A stretch of 64,000 nucleotides of DNA, from assembly GCF_900116135.1 (NCBI RefSeq), contig NZ_FOZX01000001.1:124001-188000 (forward strand), written 5' to 3'. Positions 31,396 to 40,837 of this stretch are shown here, piece by piece (the first letter of the stretch is position 1; every line of letters starts with the position of its first letter). The notes beneath the pieces are model-generated. The model worked only from the letters and a program-made list of their open reading frames with translations, was not told where the DNA came from and did no database searches. This DNA comes from Saccharopolyspora flava (GTDB lineage: Bacteria > Actinomycetota > Actinomycetes > Mycobacteriales > Pseudonocardiaceae). The position numbers and the translations under genes were made by a program.

Positions 31396-31665
31396 TCAGG
31401 GGCGGGTGTCCAGGAGCAGGTAGCGGACGGCCAGCCCGCCGACGCCGAGCGCGATGCCGATGAAGATCACCAGCGGGCTGAACGCGAGCAGTCCCAGGAA
31501 GAACACCAGGACGCCGAGCGCGGACACCGACATCGCCACGCGACGCCGGGTGCGCGTGACCGGGTCCGGCGGGGGATTCCTGACGGAGGCGGCGAAGCGC
31601 GGGTCGTTCTCCTCGAACCACCGCTCGATCTCGCGGAGTCTCCGTCGCTCACTGCGGCTCAGCAT
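31396..31665 (-). CDS. DUF3040 small membrane protein
   Basis: 89 residues from ATG 31665 (GGGAGGTCGTG upstream). It begins MLSRSERRRLREIERWFEEN, the signature of DUF3040, followed by a basic linker and two adjacent transmembrane segments (about 45-82). This family is widespread in actinobacteria and has no known function. Confidence 0.88.
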   Translation of the reverse strand: MLSRSERRRLREIERWFEENDPRFAASVRNPPPDPVTRTRRRVAMSVSALGVLVFFLGLLAFSPLVIFIGIALGVGGLAVRYLLLDTRP

Positions 31666-31932
31666 CACGACCTCCCGGCGCGCTCGCCGCGGAGAGGGAC
31701 GATCACCATGACGGCCCCTCCGCGAAGGATTCACTCGTCACGCCGACCAGACTTCCCGGCACGCCATCGTCACCGCGGAGGTGCGATACCTCTCAACATA
31801 AACCCGGTGCGCAGCCCAGGGAAGGGCCGAGACGGTGGCGGGCGGCGTCCGTCGCGCACTGCGTATCGTGGTCCCTCCCGGGAGCAGCGAAAACGGCCTC
31901 GGGGCCTAGATCGATCGAGGAGTGGTTCGGGC

Positions 31933-32313
31933 GTGGGTGAGCGGATGCAGATCGGCGAGGTCGCCGAGCGCACGGGGCTGTCGCTGCGCACGATCCGCTA
32001 CTACGAGGAGGTCGGGCTGGTGGTGCCCAGCGCGCGCAGCCAGGGCGGCTTCCGGCTCTACACCGACCCGGACGTCGACCGGCTGGAGCTGATCAAGGGC
32101 ATGAAGCCGCTCGGCTTCCAGCTCGACGAGATGCGCGATCTGCTGGCGATCCTCGATCCGACCCCCGACTCCCCGGAGATCGACGACCCGCGGCGGCGGT
32201 TGAGCGAGTTCAGCGAGCAGGCCGAGCAGTCCTGCCGGAAGCTGCGCACGCGACTCGCGCTCGCCGAGCGCTTCGCCGCGATGCTGCGCGACCGCCTCGA
32301 CAGCCCGCAGTGA
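31933..32313 (+). CDS. MerR-family regulator
   Basis: About 126 residues. GTG 31933 is preferred (GAGGAG 10 bases upstream); the homologous part begins MQIGEVAERTG. The MerR HTH (TGLSLRTIRYYEEVGLVVPS, QGGFRLYTDPDVDRLELI) is followed by a dimerisation coiled coil. No Cys-rich metal loop is seen, so it is probably not a metal sensor. The downstream SulP gene may be its target. Confidence 0.88.
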   Translation: MGERMQIGEVAERTGLSLRTIRYYEEVGLVVPSARSQGGFRLYTDPDVDRLELIKGMKPLGFQLDEMRDLLAILDPTPDSPEIDDPRRRLSEFSEQAEQSCRKLRTRLALAERFAAMLRDRLDSPQ

Positions 32314-32381
32314 TCCCGACCTCATCAAGACGACTCGGCTGGGTCACCACCCCATCCCTCCTCTAACGTAACGGAAGGGTT

Positions 32382-32479
32382 GGACGGATTACCGCAGTAC
32401 TCGGTCACCGGATTACGGCGGTATTCGGGTGTCCGATTACCGCCGTATTCGGGTGCCGGAGTACGGGAGTAATCCGTCC
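32382..32479. repeat. GGTATTCG-type hairpin repeat (copy 2)
   Basis: Arms GGACGGATTAC (32382-32392) and GTAATCCGTCC (32469-32479) enclose GATTACGGCGGTATTCGGGT and GATTACCGCCGTATTCGGGT. It lies between the merR and sulP genes and is a degenerate relative of the repeats at 20068 and 42535. Confidence 0.65.
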
Positions 32480-32540
32480 CCTCCCGGGCAACGGCGCCCT
32501 CCCCCGCACTTCACCCCGCCGCCGCGTGCGGCGCCCGAGC

Positions 32541-34031
32541 ATGTCTGGTTGTCGCGTGCCCAAGCTGTCCTTGTCCCGTCCCGCCTGGCTGTCGCCGGCG
32601 GTCGCCCGCACCGAGGTCCTCGGTGGCCTGGTCGTCGCGCTGGCGCTGATCCCCGAGGCGATCTCGTTCTCGATCATCGCCGGGGTGGACCCGAGCGTGG
32701 GCTTGTTCGCCTCGTTCACGATGGCGGTGGTGATCTCCATCGTCGGCGGGCGGCCCGCGATGATCTCGGCCGCCACCGGTGCGATCGCGCTGGTCGTGGC
32801 GCCGCTGGCCCGCGAGCACGGGATGGGCGTCCTGGTCGCCACGGTCATCCTGGGCGGCCTGTTCCAGGTGGTGCTGGGGGCGCTGGGCGTGGCGAAGCTG
32901 ATGCGGTTCGTGCCGCGCAGCGTCATGGTCGGGTTCGTCAACGCGCTGGCCATCCTGATCTTCATGGCGCAGGTTCCCGAGCTCATCGGCGTGCCGTGGG
33001 CGGTCTACCCGCTGTTCGCCGCGGGCCTGGTGATCATGGTGCTGTTCCCGAAGCTGACCAAGGTGATCCCGGCTCCGCTGGTGTCGATCGTGGCGCTGAC
33101 CGCGGTGACCATCGCCGCCGGCATCGCCGTGCCCACCGTCGGCGACAAGGGCGCCCTGCCGTCCTCGCTGCCGGTCCCGGGCCTGCCGGACGTGCCGTTC
33201 ACGCTGGGCACTCTGCAGCTCATCGCTCCTTACGCGCTGGCGTTCGCGCTGGTCGGGCTGATGGAGTCGCTGATGACGGCGAAGCTGGTCGACGACATCA
33301 CCGACACCCGGTCGAACAAGACCCGCGAGTCCATCGGGCAGGGCATCGCCAACATCGTCACCGGTTTCTTCGGCGGCATGGGCGGCTGCGCGATGATCGG
33401 CCAGACCATGATCAACGTCAGGACGGCGGGCTCGCGCACGCGGCTGTCGACGTTCCTGGCCGGTGCGTTCCTGATGGTGCTGTGCATCGTCTTCGGACCG
33501 CTGGTCTCGCGGATGCCGATGGCCGCGCTGGTCGCGGTGATGGTGCTGGTCTCGGTCGGCACCTTCGACTGGCACAGCATCGCCCCCAAGACGCTCAAGC
33601 GGATGCCGGCGGGCGAGATCATCGTGATGGTGGTGACGGTGGCCGTCGTGGTCGCCACCAGCAACCTCGCGATCGGCGTGGTCGTCGGCTCGATCACCGC
33701 GATGGTCATCTTCGCGCGCCGCGTGGCGCACCTCGTCGAAGTCACCTCGGTGACCGATCCCGACGGCGGCCAGGTCGTCTACCACGTCACCGGTGAGCTG
33801 TTCTTCGCCTCCAGCAACGAGCTCGTCCACCGCTTCGACTACGCGGGCGACCCCGACGACGTGGTCGTCGACCTCACCGACGCCCACATCTGGGACGCCT
33901 CCACCGTCGCCGCCCTCGACGCCATCACCACCAAGTACGAGGCACGCGGCAAGCGGGTCGGCATCGTCGGGCTCAACGAGCCCAGCGCCGCCATGCACGG
34001 ACGCCTCAGCGGCGCGCTGTCCGGCCACTGA
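32541..34031 (+). CDS. SulP-family anion transporter with STAS domain
   Basis: About 496 residues. The N-terminal membrane part of 10-12 helices starts with the SulP signature region TEVLGGLVVALALIPEAISFSII. The C-terminal STAS domain spans about 395-490 (VVYHVTGELFFASSNELVHRF, DASTVAALDAI with the usual Ser/Thr site). Relatives move sulfate, bicarbonate or dicarboxylates. The substrate cannot be assigned. No carbonic anhydrase or sulfur gene adjoins it. The start is uncertain (GTG 32526 or GTG 32559); no strong ribosome site is seen. Confidence 0.9.
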   Translation: MSGCRVPKLSLSRPAWLSPAVARTEVLGGLVVALALIPEAISFSIIAGVDPSVGLFASFTMAVVISIVGGRPAMISAATGAIALVVAPLAREHGMGVLVATVILGGLFQVVLGALGVAKLMRFVPRSVMVGFVNALAILIFMAQVPELIGVPWAVYPLFAAGLVIMVLFPKLTKVIPAPLVSIVALTAVTIAAGIAVPTVGDKGALPSSLPVPGLPDVPFTLGTLQLIAPYALAFALVGLMESLMTAKLVDDITDTRSNKTRESIGQGIANIVTGFFGGMGGCAMIGQTMINVRTAGSRTRLSTFLAGAFLMVLCIVFGPLVSRMPMAALVAVMVLVSVGTFDWHSIAPKTLKRMPAGEIIVMVVTVAVVVATSNLAIGVVVGSITAMVIFARRVAHLVEVTSVTDPDGGQVVYHVTGELFFASSNELVHRFDYAGDPDDVVVDLTDAHIWDASTVAALDAITTKYEARGKRVGIVGLNEPSAAMHGRLSGALSGH

Positions 34032-34061
34032 CCGGATCGTTGACCGAGCGAAACCGGTTTT

Positions 34062-34886
34062 CACTACGGGTACGTTTCGCAAGGAACGCGACCGAGGCGA
34101 CCCAAGCTTTGGTAGAGGCGACCCCCTACGGATGCGTTTCGAAAGGAACGCGACCAAGGCGACCCAAGCTTTGGTGAACGCGACCCACTACGGGTACGTT
34201 CCGCAACGGACGCGACTAAGGCGACCCAAGCTTTAGTAGAGGCGACCCACTACGGATACGTTTCGCAAGGCAGGGGCAATTTCTTCTGAAATTGGCGGAC
34301 CGCACAACGCGAGGAGAACCACGAAACGAAGCCAATTTCTGGAGAAATTGCCCCTCCGCACGCACCCAAAGTACCCCACGGAGCGCTCCCAAGACGACCC
34401 CGAGGGGTCGGGACAGTTTTCATGAAAACTGTCACTCCACCCACACGACGGGACCCCAAAACCCAGATCAACCACCTCGAGGGTCGGGGGTCCCCTCCAC
34501 GGAGAGACCCCGTGGGGGTCGGAAGTTTTCATGAAAACTGTCACCACCCCCACGGGGTTCCTCGGGAGCGCTTCGCGGGGTCGGGTTGCTTGCGTGCGGA
34601 GTGGCAATTTCTCCAGAAATTGGCTTCGTCTTGGGGCTTCCTCGCGTTGTGCGGTCTGCCAATTTCAGAAGAAATTGCCACTGCCTCTCGAAACGTACCC
34701 GTAGTGGGTCGCCTCTACCAAAGCTTGGGTCGTCTTAGTCGCGTTCCTTGCGAAACGTACCCGTAGTGGGTCGCCTCTACCAAAGCTTGGGTCGCCTTGG
34801 TCGCGTCCGTTGCGAAACGTACCCGTAGTGGGTCGCGTTCACCGAAGCTTGGGCCGCCTCGGTCGCGTTCCTTTCGGAACGCATCC
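34062..34886. repeat. Inverted-repeat cassette B
   Basis: Three 62-bp units on the left (anchors 34075, 34137, 34199) and three reversed on the right (34689, 34751, 34813, with a fragment at 34875). Between them are AATTTC-N4-GAAATT pairs with loops TTCT, TGGA, TCCA and AGAA, and CATG palindromes at 34412-34433 and 34524-34539. The layout is the same as cassettes A and C. It lies between the convergent sulP and alcohol dehydrogenase genes. Confidence 0.9.
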
Positions 34887-34914
34887 TCAAACTGCCCCCC
34901 CGGGGCGCTCGGGG

Positions 34915-35952
34915 TCAGGGTTTCACCAGGACTTTGAGGGTCTTTCGGTCCGCCATGTCCTGGTAGCCGTTGGGGACTCCGTCGAGGTCCGTGGTGGCGT
35001 CGAAGACCTTGCCGGGCTCGATGCTGCCGTCGAGGACCGGCGGCAGCAGCTCCTCGATGTAGGCGCGGACCGGTGCCGGGCCGCCGGCCAGGCGGACGTT
35101 GGGCCCGAACAGGCTGCCGAACCCGACCGGCGCCTCCTCGTACTGCGGCACGCCGACGCGGCTGATCACCCCGCCGGGACGCACCACGCCCACCGCCTGC
35201 TGGTAGGCGGGCATGTTGCCGACCGCCTCCAGGACCACGTGCGAACCGTGCCCGCCGGAGAGCTCGCGCACCCGCTCGACGCCCTCCTCGCCGCGCTCGG
35301 CCACGACGTCGGTGGCGCCGAACTCGCGCCCCAGATCGGTGCGCTCGGTGTGCCGCCCCATGAGCACGATCTGCTCGGCACCGAGGCGCTTGGCCGACAG
35401 CACCGCCAGCAGCCCCACGGCCCCGTCGCCGATCACGGTCACCTTGCTGCCCCGGCGGACTCCCCCGACCACGGCCGCGTGGTAGCCCGTGCCGAACACG
35501 TCGGAGAGCGTCAGCATCGACGGGATCAGCACCGAGTCGACGGCCACCGGCAGCTTGACCAGCGTGCCGTCGGCGTGCGGGACGCGAATGGCCTCGGCCT
35601 GGCAGCCCGCGTTCTTGTCGCTGTCCCAGAAGAGGCCGTTCACGCAGGAGGTCTGCAGCCCCTCGCGGCAGAACTCGCAGGTGCCGTCGGAGACCGCGAA
35701 CGGCGCCACCACCAGGTCGCCCTTCTTGACCGTGGCGACCTCGGATCCGGTCTCCTGCACCACGCCGATGAGCTCGTGCCCCATCCGCGCGGGCCCGTCC
35801 GAGGCCGGCATCTTGCCGTAGGGCCACAGGTCGCTGCCGCATATGCAGGCCGCGGTGATGGTGACCAGCGCATCGGTGGGTCGCTCGATCTTCGGGTCCG
35901 GCACGTTCTCGACCCGGACGTCCCCCGCTTCGTACATCACTGTTGCGCGCAT
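34915..35952 (-). CDS. Zinc-dependent alcohol dehydrogenase (MDR family)
   Basis: 345 residues. Catalytic zinc site Cys in ACICGSDLW, with GHELIGVV carrying the His-Glu pair. A structural zinc Cys set is at GTCEFCREGLQTSC. The Rossmann NAD(P) motif is VIGDGAVGLLAV. Members oxidise alcohols or polyols with NAD(P). It is transcribed with the tetR gene upstream (124 bases away). GGAGAG precedes the ATG. The substrate is unknown. Confidence 0.93.
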   Translation of the reverse strand: MRATVMYEAGDVRVENVPDPKIERPTDALVTITAACICGSDLWPYGKMPASDGPARMGHELIGVVQETGSEVATVKKGDLVVAPFAVSDGTCEFCREGLQTSCVNGLFWDSDKNAGCQAEAIRVPHADGTLVKLPVAVDSVLIPSMLTLSDVFGTGYHAAVVGGVRRGSKVTVIGDGAVGLLAVLSAKRLGAEQIVLMGRHTERTDLGREFGATDVVAERGEEGVERVRELSGGHGSHVVLEAVGNMPAYQQAVGVVRPGGVISRVGVPQYEEAPVGFGSLFGPNVRLAGGPAPVRAYIEELLPPVLDGSIEPGKVFDATTDLDGVPNGYQDMADRKTLKVLVKP

Positions 35953-36076
35953 GAGTTCTCTCCGGTTGCTCGACTCCTCCGGGCGGACCGCAGCGCCACG
36001 CGGCCGGTGTCACGCACCAGGGTGAGCGCGCGGCGAACACCGCGCACGGCGATCAGGCCCGGGCCGGGGAGCCGCC

Positions 36077-36667
36077 TCACCGGGACGCCACCCACCCGGC
36101 GAGGCGCCGTTCGAGCTGGTCGATGAGGTCCTCGAAGGCCGCGTGCACCCGCTGCTCGTCGGTGCCGGTGAGCAGGTCGACGAACAGGCCGCGCAGGCCC
36201 GCGAGCAGCGCGGTGGCCACCGACAGGGCCTGGTCCTCGGGGCAGCCGTAGCCGACGAGACCGGCGGCGAGGAGCTCGGTGCGCTGGCGCATGGACGCCG
36301 CGACGGCCTCGGTCACCGCCGGGTCGCCGTACATGGCGCGGCCGGTGATCGCGATGAACAGCCGCACGTAGCGGCGACCTTCGTCGGTGGTGGCGCGGCG
36401 CCAGAGGGCGCGCAGCGGGTCGTCCTGCGGGAGGTCCCGCACGGCCAGGGTTTCGGCGAGCACCCGGTCGACGATCTCGGCGACGAGGCGGTCCTTGGTG
36501 GCGAAGTGGTGCACCAGGGTCGCGTGGCTGACCCCGGCGGTGTGGGCGACCTTGCGCAGCGACAGATCGTCGAGCCCCTGTTCGAGGGCGTGCTCGGTCG
36601 CCGCGGCGAGCACCTCGCCGCGGCGGTGCTGGAAGCGCAGCTTCCGGCCGTCGACCCGTTCGTTCAT
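36077..36667 (-). CDS. TetR-family regulator
   Basis: 196 residues with a TetR HTH (LSLRKVAHTAGVSHATLVHHFATKDRLV). It lies upstream of, and on the same strand as, the alcohol dehydrogenase gene, its likely target. ACCGATCGGT at 36698-36707, about 30 bases upstream, is a typical TetR half-site palindrome. It is divergent from the cutinase gene at 36810, so that gene might share the control. Confidence 0.9.
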   Translation of the reverse strand: MNERVDGRKLRFQHRRGEVLAAATEHALEQGLDDLSLRKVAHTAGVSHATLVHHFATKDRLVAEIVDRVLAETLAVRDLPQDDPLRALWRRATTDEGRRYVRLFIAITGRAMYGDPAVTEAVAASMRQRTELLAAGLVGYGCPEDQALSVATALLAGLRGLFVDLLTGTDEQRVHAAFEDLIDQLERRLAGWVASR

Positions 36668-36697
36668 GCGGTCAGCCTAATCCGCGACCAGATTGAT

Positions 36698-36707
36698 TGA
36701 CCGATCG
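36698..36707. promoter_or_regulatory. TetR-type operator ACCGATCGGT
   Basis: Perfect 10-bp palindrome in the divergent region between the tetR and cutinase genes. Confidence 0.6.
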
Positions 36708-36809
36708 GTAGAGCTACTTTAAAGTCGATCTCGCACCGGAGATCTTGCTCAACGACGAACATGTCCCGGCGCGTCCGGACGACCGGACGCCTTCTGCAAA
36801 GGGCCAAAC

Positions 36810-37691
36810 ATGGAATTGAAGCGTTCCACCGGTTCCCTCACCCGATTACTCGTCGCCTCGGCGGCCGTCTTCGGTCTGCTCGCGGGCAACGCGACGCTGG
36901 CGCAGGCGGCCGAACCGGCCGACGTGCACGGGCCGGATCCGACCGAGGAGAGCATCACCGCCCCGCGCGGCCCGTTCGAGGTCGACGAGGAGTCCGTTTC
37001 CCGGCTCAGCGTCAGCGGTTTCGGCGGCGGCACGATCTACTACCCGACCGACACCACCGACGGCCTGTTCTCGGCCGTGAGCATCTCCCCCGGTTTCACC
37101 GGGACCCAGGAGACGATGGCCTGGTACGGCCCGAGACTCGCCTCCCAGGGCTTCGTGGTGTTCACCATCGACACGATCACCACCACCGACCAGCCGGATT
37201 CCCGCGCCCGCCAGCTGCAGGCGTCGCTGGACTACCTGGTCAACGACAGCGACGTGAAGGACATCATCGACCCGGCCCGGTTGGGCGTGATGGGCCACTC
37301 GATGGGCGGCGGCGGTTCTCTCAAGGCCGCGCTCGACAACCCGGCGCTGAAGGCCGCGATCCCGCTGACCCCGTGGCACACCACCAAGGACTTCTCCGGT
37401 GTGCAGACGCCGACGCTGATCATCGGCGCCCAGAACGACACGGTGGCACCGGTTTCCCAGCACGCCAAGCCGTTCTACGAGAGCCTGCCGGACGATCCCG
37501 GCAAGGCCTACCTGGAGCTGGCGGGAGCGAGCCACCTCGCCCCGAACACCGACAACACGACGATCGCGAAGTTCAGCATCGCCTGGCTCAAGCGGTTCCT
37601 CGACGACGACACCCGCTACGACCAGTTCCTCTGCCCACCCCCGGAGAACGACGACTCGATCTCCGACTACCAGTCCACCTGCCCGTACTGA
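36810..37691 (+). CDS. Secreted cutinase/polyester hydrolase of the type I PET-hydrolase group
   Basis: 293 residues with a signal peptide (cleavage near AQAAEP, about residue 34). The mature sequence follows Cut190/TfCut2/LCC closely: RGPFEVDEESVSRL, GFGGGTIYYPTDT, SPGFTGTQETMAWYGPRLASQGF, and GHSMGGGGSL (Ser164). Asp210 is in GAQNDTVAP and His242 in GASHLAPN. TPWHTTK holds the substrate-stacking Trp, and FLC with STCPY forms the terminal disulfide. These enzymes cut cutin and other polyesters outside the cell. Leu243, directly after the catalytic His, replaces the Phe usual in LCC-type enzymes. Confidence 0.92.
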   Translation: MELKRSTGSLTRLLVASAAVFGLLAGNATLAQAAEPADVHGPDPTEESITAPRGPFEVDEESVSRLSVSGFGGGTIYYPTDTTDGLFSAVSISPGFTGTQETMAWYGPRLASQGFVVFTIDTITTTDQPDSRARQLQASLDYLVNDSDVKDIIDPARLGVMGHSMGGGGSLKAALDNPALKAAIPLTPWHTTKDFSGVQTPTLIIGAQNDTVAPVSQHAKPFYESLPDDPGKAYLELAGASHLAPNTDNTTIAKFSIAWLKRFLDDDTRYDQFLCPPPENDDSISDYQSTCPY

Positions 37692-37707
37692 CGGTCCGGG
37701 CAGGTCA

Positions 37708-37748
37708 CCGCGGCGGCGCCGACACCTGGGGGTCCGGCGCCGCCGCGG
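37708..37748. terminator. Bidirectional terminator hairpin
   Basis: Perfect 14-bp arms CCGCGGCGGCGCCG/CGGCGCCGCCGCGG with a 13-base loop, between the convergent cutinase and symporter genes. Confidence 0.75.
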
Positions 37749-37763
37749 CGTTCTTCCCCCAAC

Positions 37764-39272
37764 TCAGGCCGGTTCGGGTGTTCTTGTTGGGAGGGGGTCT
37801 TCGTTCGGGGAGTTCGGGGTTTTGGTGAGCAGGGAGCCGAGGGTGCAGATGGCGAGGTTGAGGGCGAGGCCGAGGAGGCCTGCCGGGATGCCGTAGAGCT
37901 TGTCGATGTCGAAGACCGTCCAGGCGCCGGCCAGCAGGGCGCCCGCGAGCATGCCCCAGAACACCGGTCCCGCCGAAAGCCTGCGCCAGTACAGGCCGAG
38001 AATGAACGCGGGGGCGATCTGGACGATGAGCTCGAACTTGAGCACGAAGATGTTGTACAGCGTGCTCGGCGGGTTCCACGCCAGCACCAGCAGCAGCGCC
38101 ACCGCCACCACACCGGCGATCTTGCCGACCGCGACCTGCTTGCGCTCCGAGGAGTTCGGGGCGAGGTAGCGGCCGTAGAGGTCGCGCGAGATCACCGACG
38201 AGAAGCTCAGCAGCGCCGAGTCCGCTGTGGACACGATCGCGGCGACGACTCCGCCGAAGAGCAGGATCATCAGCAGGTAGAAGAACAGGTTGATGCCCGC
38301 CACCTCGTTGGCGATCAGGCCCACCAGCTGCTCGGAGTCGTCCTCCGACAGTCCCGGGAACAGCTTGATCCCGACGATGCCGACGACGAACACGACACCG
38401 GTGGTGGCCAGCGGCATCCACGCCATGATCGCCAGCGAGCGCTTGAGGGTCCGCTCGCTGCGCGCCGCGTAGATGCGCTGGATCGCGTGCGGGTACACCG
38501 CAGCGCCGATGCCGATCATGATGATCATCGACAGCCAGTTCACCGAGTCCTCGCCGCTGGGCACGCCCAGCTTCTCGGGCTCGTTCTCGGCCAGGTAGCG
38601 CGTCACCGAACCCCAGTCACCACCGACCAGGTGCAGCGCGCCGACCAGCAGCACCCCCACGCCGATCAGCAGCGCGATGCCCTGCATGACGTCGGTGAAC
38701 GCCACCGCGCGCATCCCGCCCGACCAGGAGTAGACCAGCATGACGACCACGAAGGCGATCACCCCGATCTGGTACGGCACCGTGTTGCCGGTCAGCCCCG
38801 AGATGCCGTGGCCCATCGCCACCAGCTGCTCCAGCAGGTAGTTCGCCAGACCCCACAGCATCAGCCCCGTGACCAGCAGCGACACCCGGGTCGAGCCGAA
38901 CCGGTGGCGCACCCAGTCGGTGGGCGTCACGAACTTCTCGCGCTTGGCGACCGCGTAGAGCCTCGGCGCGAACACCAGGTACCCGGCGATCACCGCGATC
39001 ATGAACGGCACCGACTGCCACCAGGTGAAGCCGGAGCGGTAGGCCTCCGGCGCGTAGCCGACGATCGAGTTCCCGCTGTACTGCGAGGCGTAGAGGGTGA
39101 AGAACAGGGCGACGAAACCGAGTCCGGAGCCGCCCAGGTAGTAGCCGCGGGAGGTCTTCTGGTCGCCCTCGGGCTGCCCGCGCCCGGCGAAGTAGCCGAT
39201 GACCAGCATGATGACCGCGTAGGCGGCGAGCACCAGGATTCCGCTGAGACCGGCGAAGCTCAGGCCGTTCAT
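37764..39272 (-). CDS. Sodium:solute symporter (SSS family)
   Basis: 502 residues with about 13 membrane helices. SSS core features are LYASQYSGNSIVGYAPEAYR, VYSWSGGMRAVAFTDVMQGI (the family signature region) and VSTADSALLSFSSVISRDLY. It overlaps the DUF3311 gene by ATGA, as in other two-part systems where a small membrane protein accompanies the symporter. The following CoA-transferase gene lies downstream on the same strand after a terminator, so carboxylate uptake is a reasonable but unproven guess. Confidence 0.9.
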   Translation of the reverse strand: MNGLSFAGLSGILVLAAYAVIMLVIGYFAGRGQPEGDQKTSRGYYLGGSGLGFVALFFTLYASQYSGNSIVGYAPEAYRSGFTWWQSVPFMIAVIAGYLVFAPRLYAVAKREKFVTPTDWVRHRFGSTRVSLLVTGLMLWGLANYLLEQLVAMGHGISGLTGNTVPYQIGVIAFVVVMLVYSWSGGMRAVAFTDVMQGIALLIGVGVLLVGALHLVGGDWGSVTRYLAENEPEKLGVPSGEDSVNWLSMIIMIGIGAAVYPHAIQRIYAARSERTLKRSLAIMAWMPLATTGVVFVVGIVGIKLFPGLSEDDSEQLVGLIANEVAGINLFFYLLMILLFGGVVAAIVSTADSALLSFSSVISRDLYGRYLAPNSSERKQVAVGKIAGVVAVALLLVLAWNPPSTLYNIFVLKFELIVQIAPAFILGLYWRRLSAGPVFWGMLAGALLAGAWTVFDIDKLYGIPAGLLGLALNLAICTLGSLLTKTPNSPNEDPLPTRTPEPA

Positions 39273-39532
39273 CGGTCACCTCCGGCTTCTTCCTCCGGCT
39301 CGACGATGTTCCAGCGGTACAGGCACGCCCAGCTGACCAGCAGCGCGAACAGCAGCGTCGCCACCGCCGAGATCACCACCCAGTAGGGCACGCCCAGCAG
39401 CATCGGGTGCGCGGAGCCGACGGGCAGGTAGAACGGGACGCCGACCAGCACCACCAGCGCCAAGCCCGCCCACAGCGAGCGGACGCGGATCGGTTCGTAG
39501 CGGGGTCTGTCCTGAGATCGTCGTTGATCCAT
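39269..39532 (-). CDS. DUF3311 small membrane partner of the symporter
   Basis: 87 residues, two transmembrane segments (LWAGLALVVLVGVPFYLPV and PYWVVISAVATLLFALLVSW). DUF3311 proteins are regularly encoded just before SSS symporters. Its stop overlaps the symporter start. Confidence 0.88.
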   Translation of the reverse strand: MDQRRSQDRPRYEPIRVRSLWAGLALVVLVGVPFYLPVGSAHPMLLGVPYWVVISAVATLLFALLVSWACLYRWNIVEPEEEAGGDR

Positions 39533-39584
39533 CGTGGACTCCGAATCATTCCGTGTGACACTGCTTTTCGCGCAGAACTGATCA

Positions 39585-39616
39585 CCCGGCCCGAGGTTGG
39601 GGACCCCCGGGCCGGG
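39585..39616. terminator. Hairpin after the CoA-transferase gene
   Basis: CCCGGCCCG (39585-39593) and CGGGCCGGG (39608-39616) with a 14-base loop, 16 bases past the CoA-transferase stop. Confidence 0.65.
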
Positions 39617-39631
39617 GTGGTGCGGTGGGGG

Positions 39632-40837
39632 TCAGATGATGTTGTCGGCGCGCCAGCGGGCGAGTTGGGCCTCGTCGGCGCCGAGGACCTCGCCGTAGAT
39701 CTCGGCGTTGTGCTCGCCGAGCTCCGGCCCCACCGAGCGGACCTTGCCCGGGGTGTCGGACAGCCGCGGCACGACGTTCTGCATCGGGAACTCGCCGAGC
39801 TCGGGGTGCATCAGCCGGACGATGGCCTGCCGGGCCGCGAAGTGCGGGTCGTCGACCATGTCCTGCGCGGTGTAGACCCGACCGGCCGGAACCCCGGCCT
39901 CGTGCAGCTTGTCGAGCACGTCGTCGGCGTCGAACCGCCGCGTCCAGGCCGAGATGAGCTCGTCGAGCTCCACCTGGTTCTCACCGCGCGCGTCGTGGGT
40001 GCCGTAGCGCTCGCCGGTGGCCAGCTCCGGCTCGCCCATCAGCTCGCACAGGCGCGAGAACACGGTGTCGCGGTTCGCACCGATGATGATCTCGGCACCG
40101 TCGGCCGTCGGGTAGGCGTTGCTGGGCGCGATGCGCGGCAGCACCGAGCCGGTGCGCTCGCGCCGGTACCCGGCGATCTCCCACTCGGGGATGAGCGACT
40201 CCATGAACGCCAGCACCGCCTCGTAGATCGCGGTGTCGACGACCTGGCCGCGCCCGGTCCGGTTGCGGGCGTGCAGCGCCATCACCGCGCCCAGCGCGGA
40301 GAACGTCGCCGCCAGCGAGTCGCCGACGCTCACGCCCACCCGGCTCGGCGGCCGGTCGGGCTCGCCGGTCATGTGCCGCATCCCGCCCATCGCCTCGCCG
40401 ATCGCGCCGAACCCGGCGCGCGAGGCGTACGGGCCGTCCTGCCCGTAGCCGGTGACGCGCACCAGCACCAGGCCCGGGTTGAGCTCCTGCAGCTCGTCGT
40501 AGCTCAGGCCCCAGCGCTCCAGCGTGCCCGGCCGGAAGTTCTCCACCAGCACGTCCGCGCCGGCCACCAGCTCGCGCAGGATGCGCTGGCCCTCGCTGGT
40601 GCGCAGGTTCGCCGTCACCGACTTCTTGTTGCGCGCGATCACCGGCCACGCCAGGGATTTCCCCTCGTGCTTGACCTGACCCCACTGCCGCATCGGGTCT
40701 CCCGCGCCGGGATCCTCCACCTTGATGACCTCGGCGCCGAAGTCGGCGAGCAGCTGGCCGCAGAACGGGCCCGCGATGAGCGTTCCCGCCTCGATCACGC
40801 GGACGTCGGAGAGCGGACCGCTCCTGGTTGCCGTCAC
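39632..40837 (-). CDS. Family III CoA-transferase (CaiB/BaiF, SUGCT-like)
   Basis: 401 residues from GTG 40837, overlapping the gntR stop by GTGA. Family motifs: VIEAGTLIAGPFCGQLLADFGAEVIKVE at the front, NKKSVTANLR, LVENFRPGTLERWG and GQVVDTAIYEA, where the Asp is the acyl-anhydride nucleophile. With the HMG-CoA-lyase-like gene divergent at 41622, the pair could convert 3-hydroxy-3-methylglutarate or a related acid to its CoA ester and then cleave it. This pathway is inferred from context. Confidence 0.88.
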   Translation of the reverse strand: MTATRSGPLSDVRVIEAGTLIAGPFCGQLLADFGAEVIKVEDPGAGDPMRQWGQVKHEGKSLAWPVIARNKKSVTANLRTSEGQRILRELVAGADVLVENFRPGTLERWGLSYDELQELNPGLVLVRVTGYGQDGPYASRAGFGAIGEAMGGMRHMTGEPDRPPSRVGVSVGDSLAATFSALGAVMALHARNRTGRGQVVDTAIYEAVLAFMESLIPEWEIAGYRRERTGSVLPRIAPSNAYPTADGAEIIIGANRDTVFSRLCELMGEPELATGERYGTHDARGENQVELDELISAWTRRFDADDVLDKLHEAGVPAGRVYTAQDMVDDPHFAARQAIVRLMHPELGEFPMQNVVPRLSDTPGKVRSVGPELGEHNAEIYGEVLGADEAQLARWRADNII

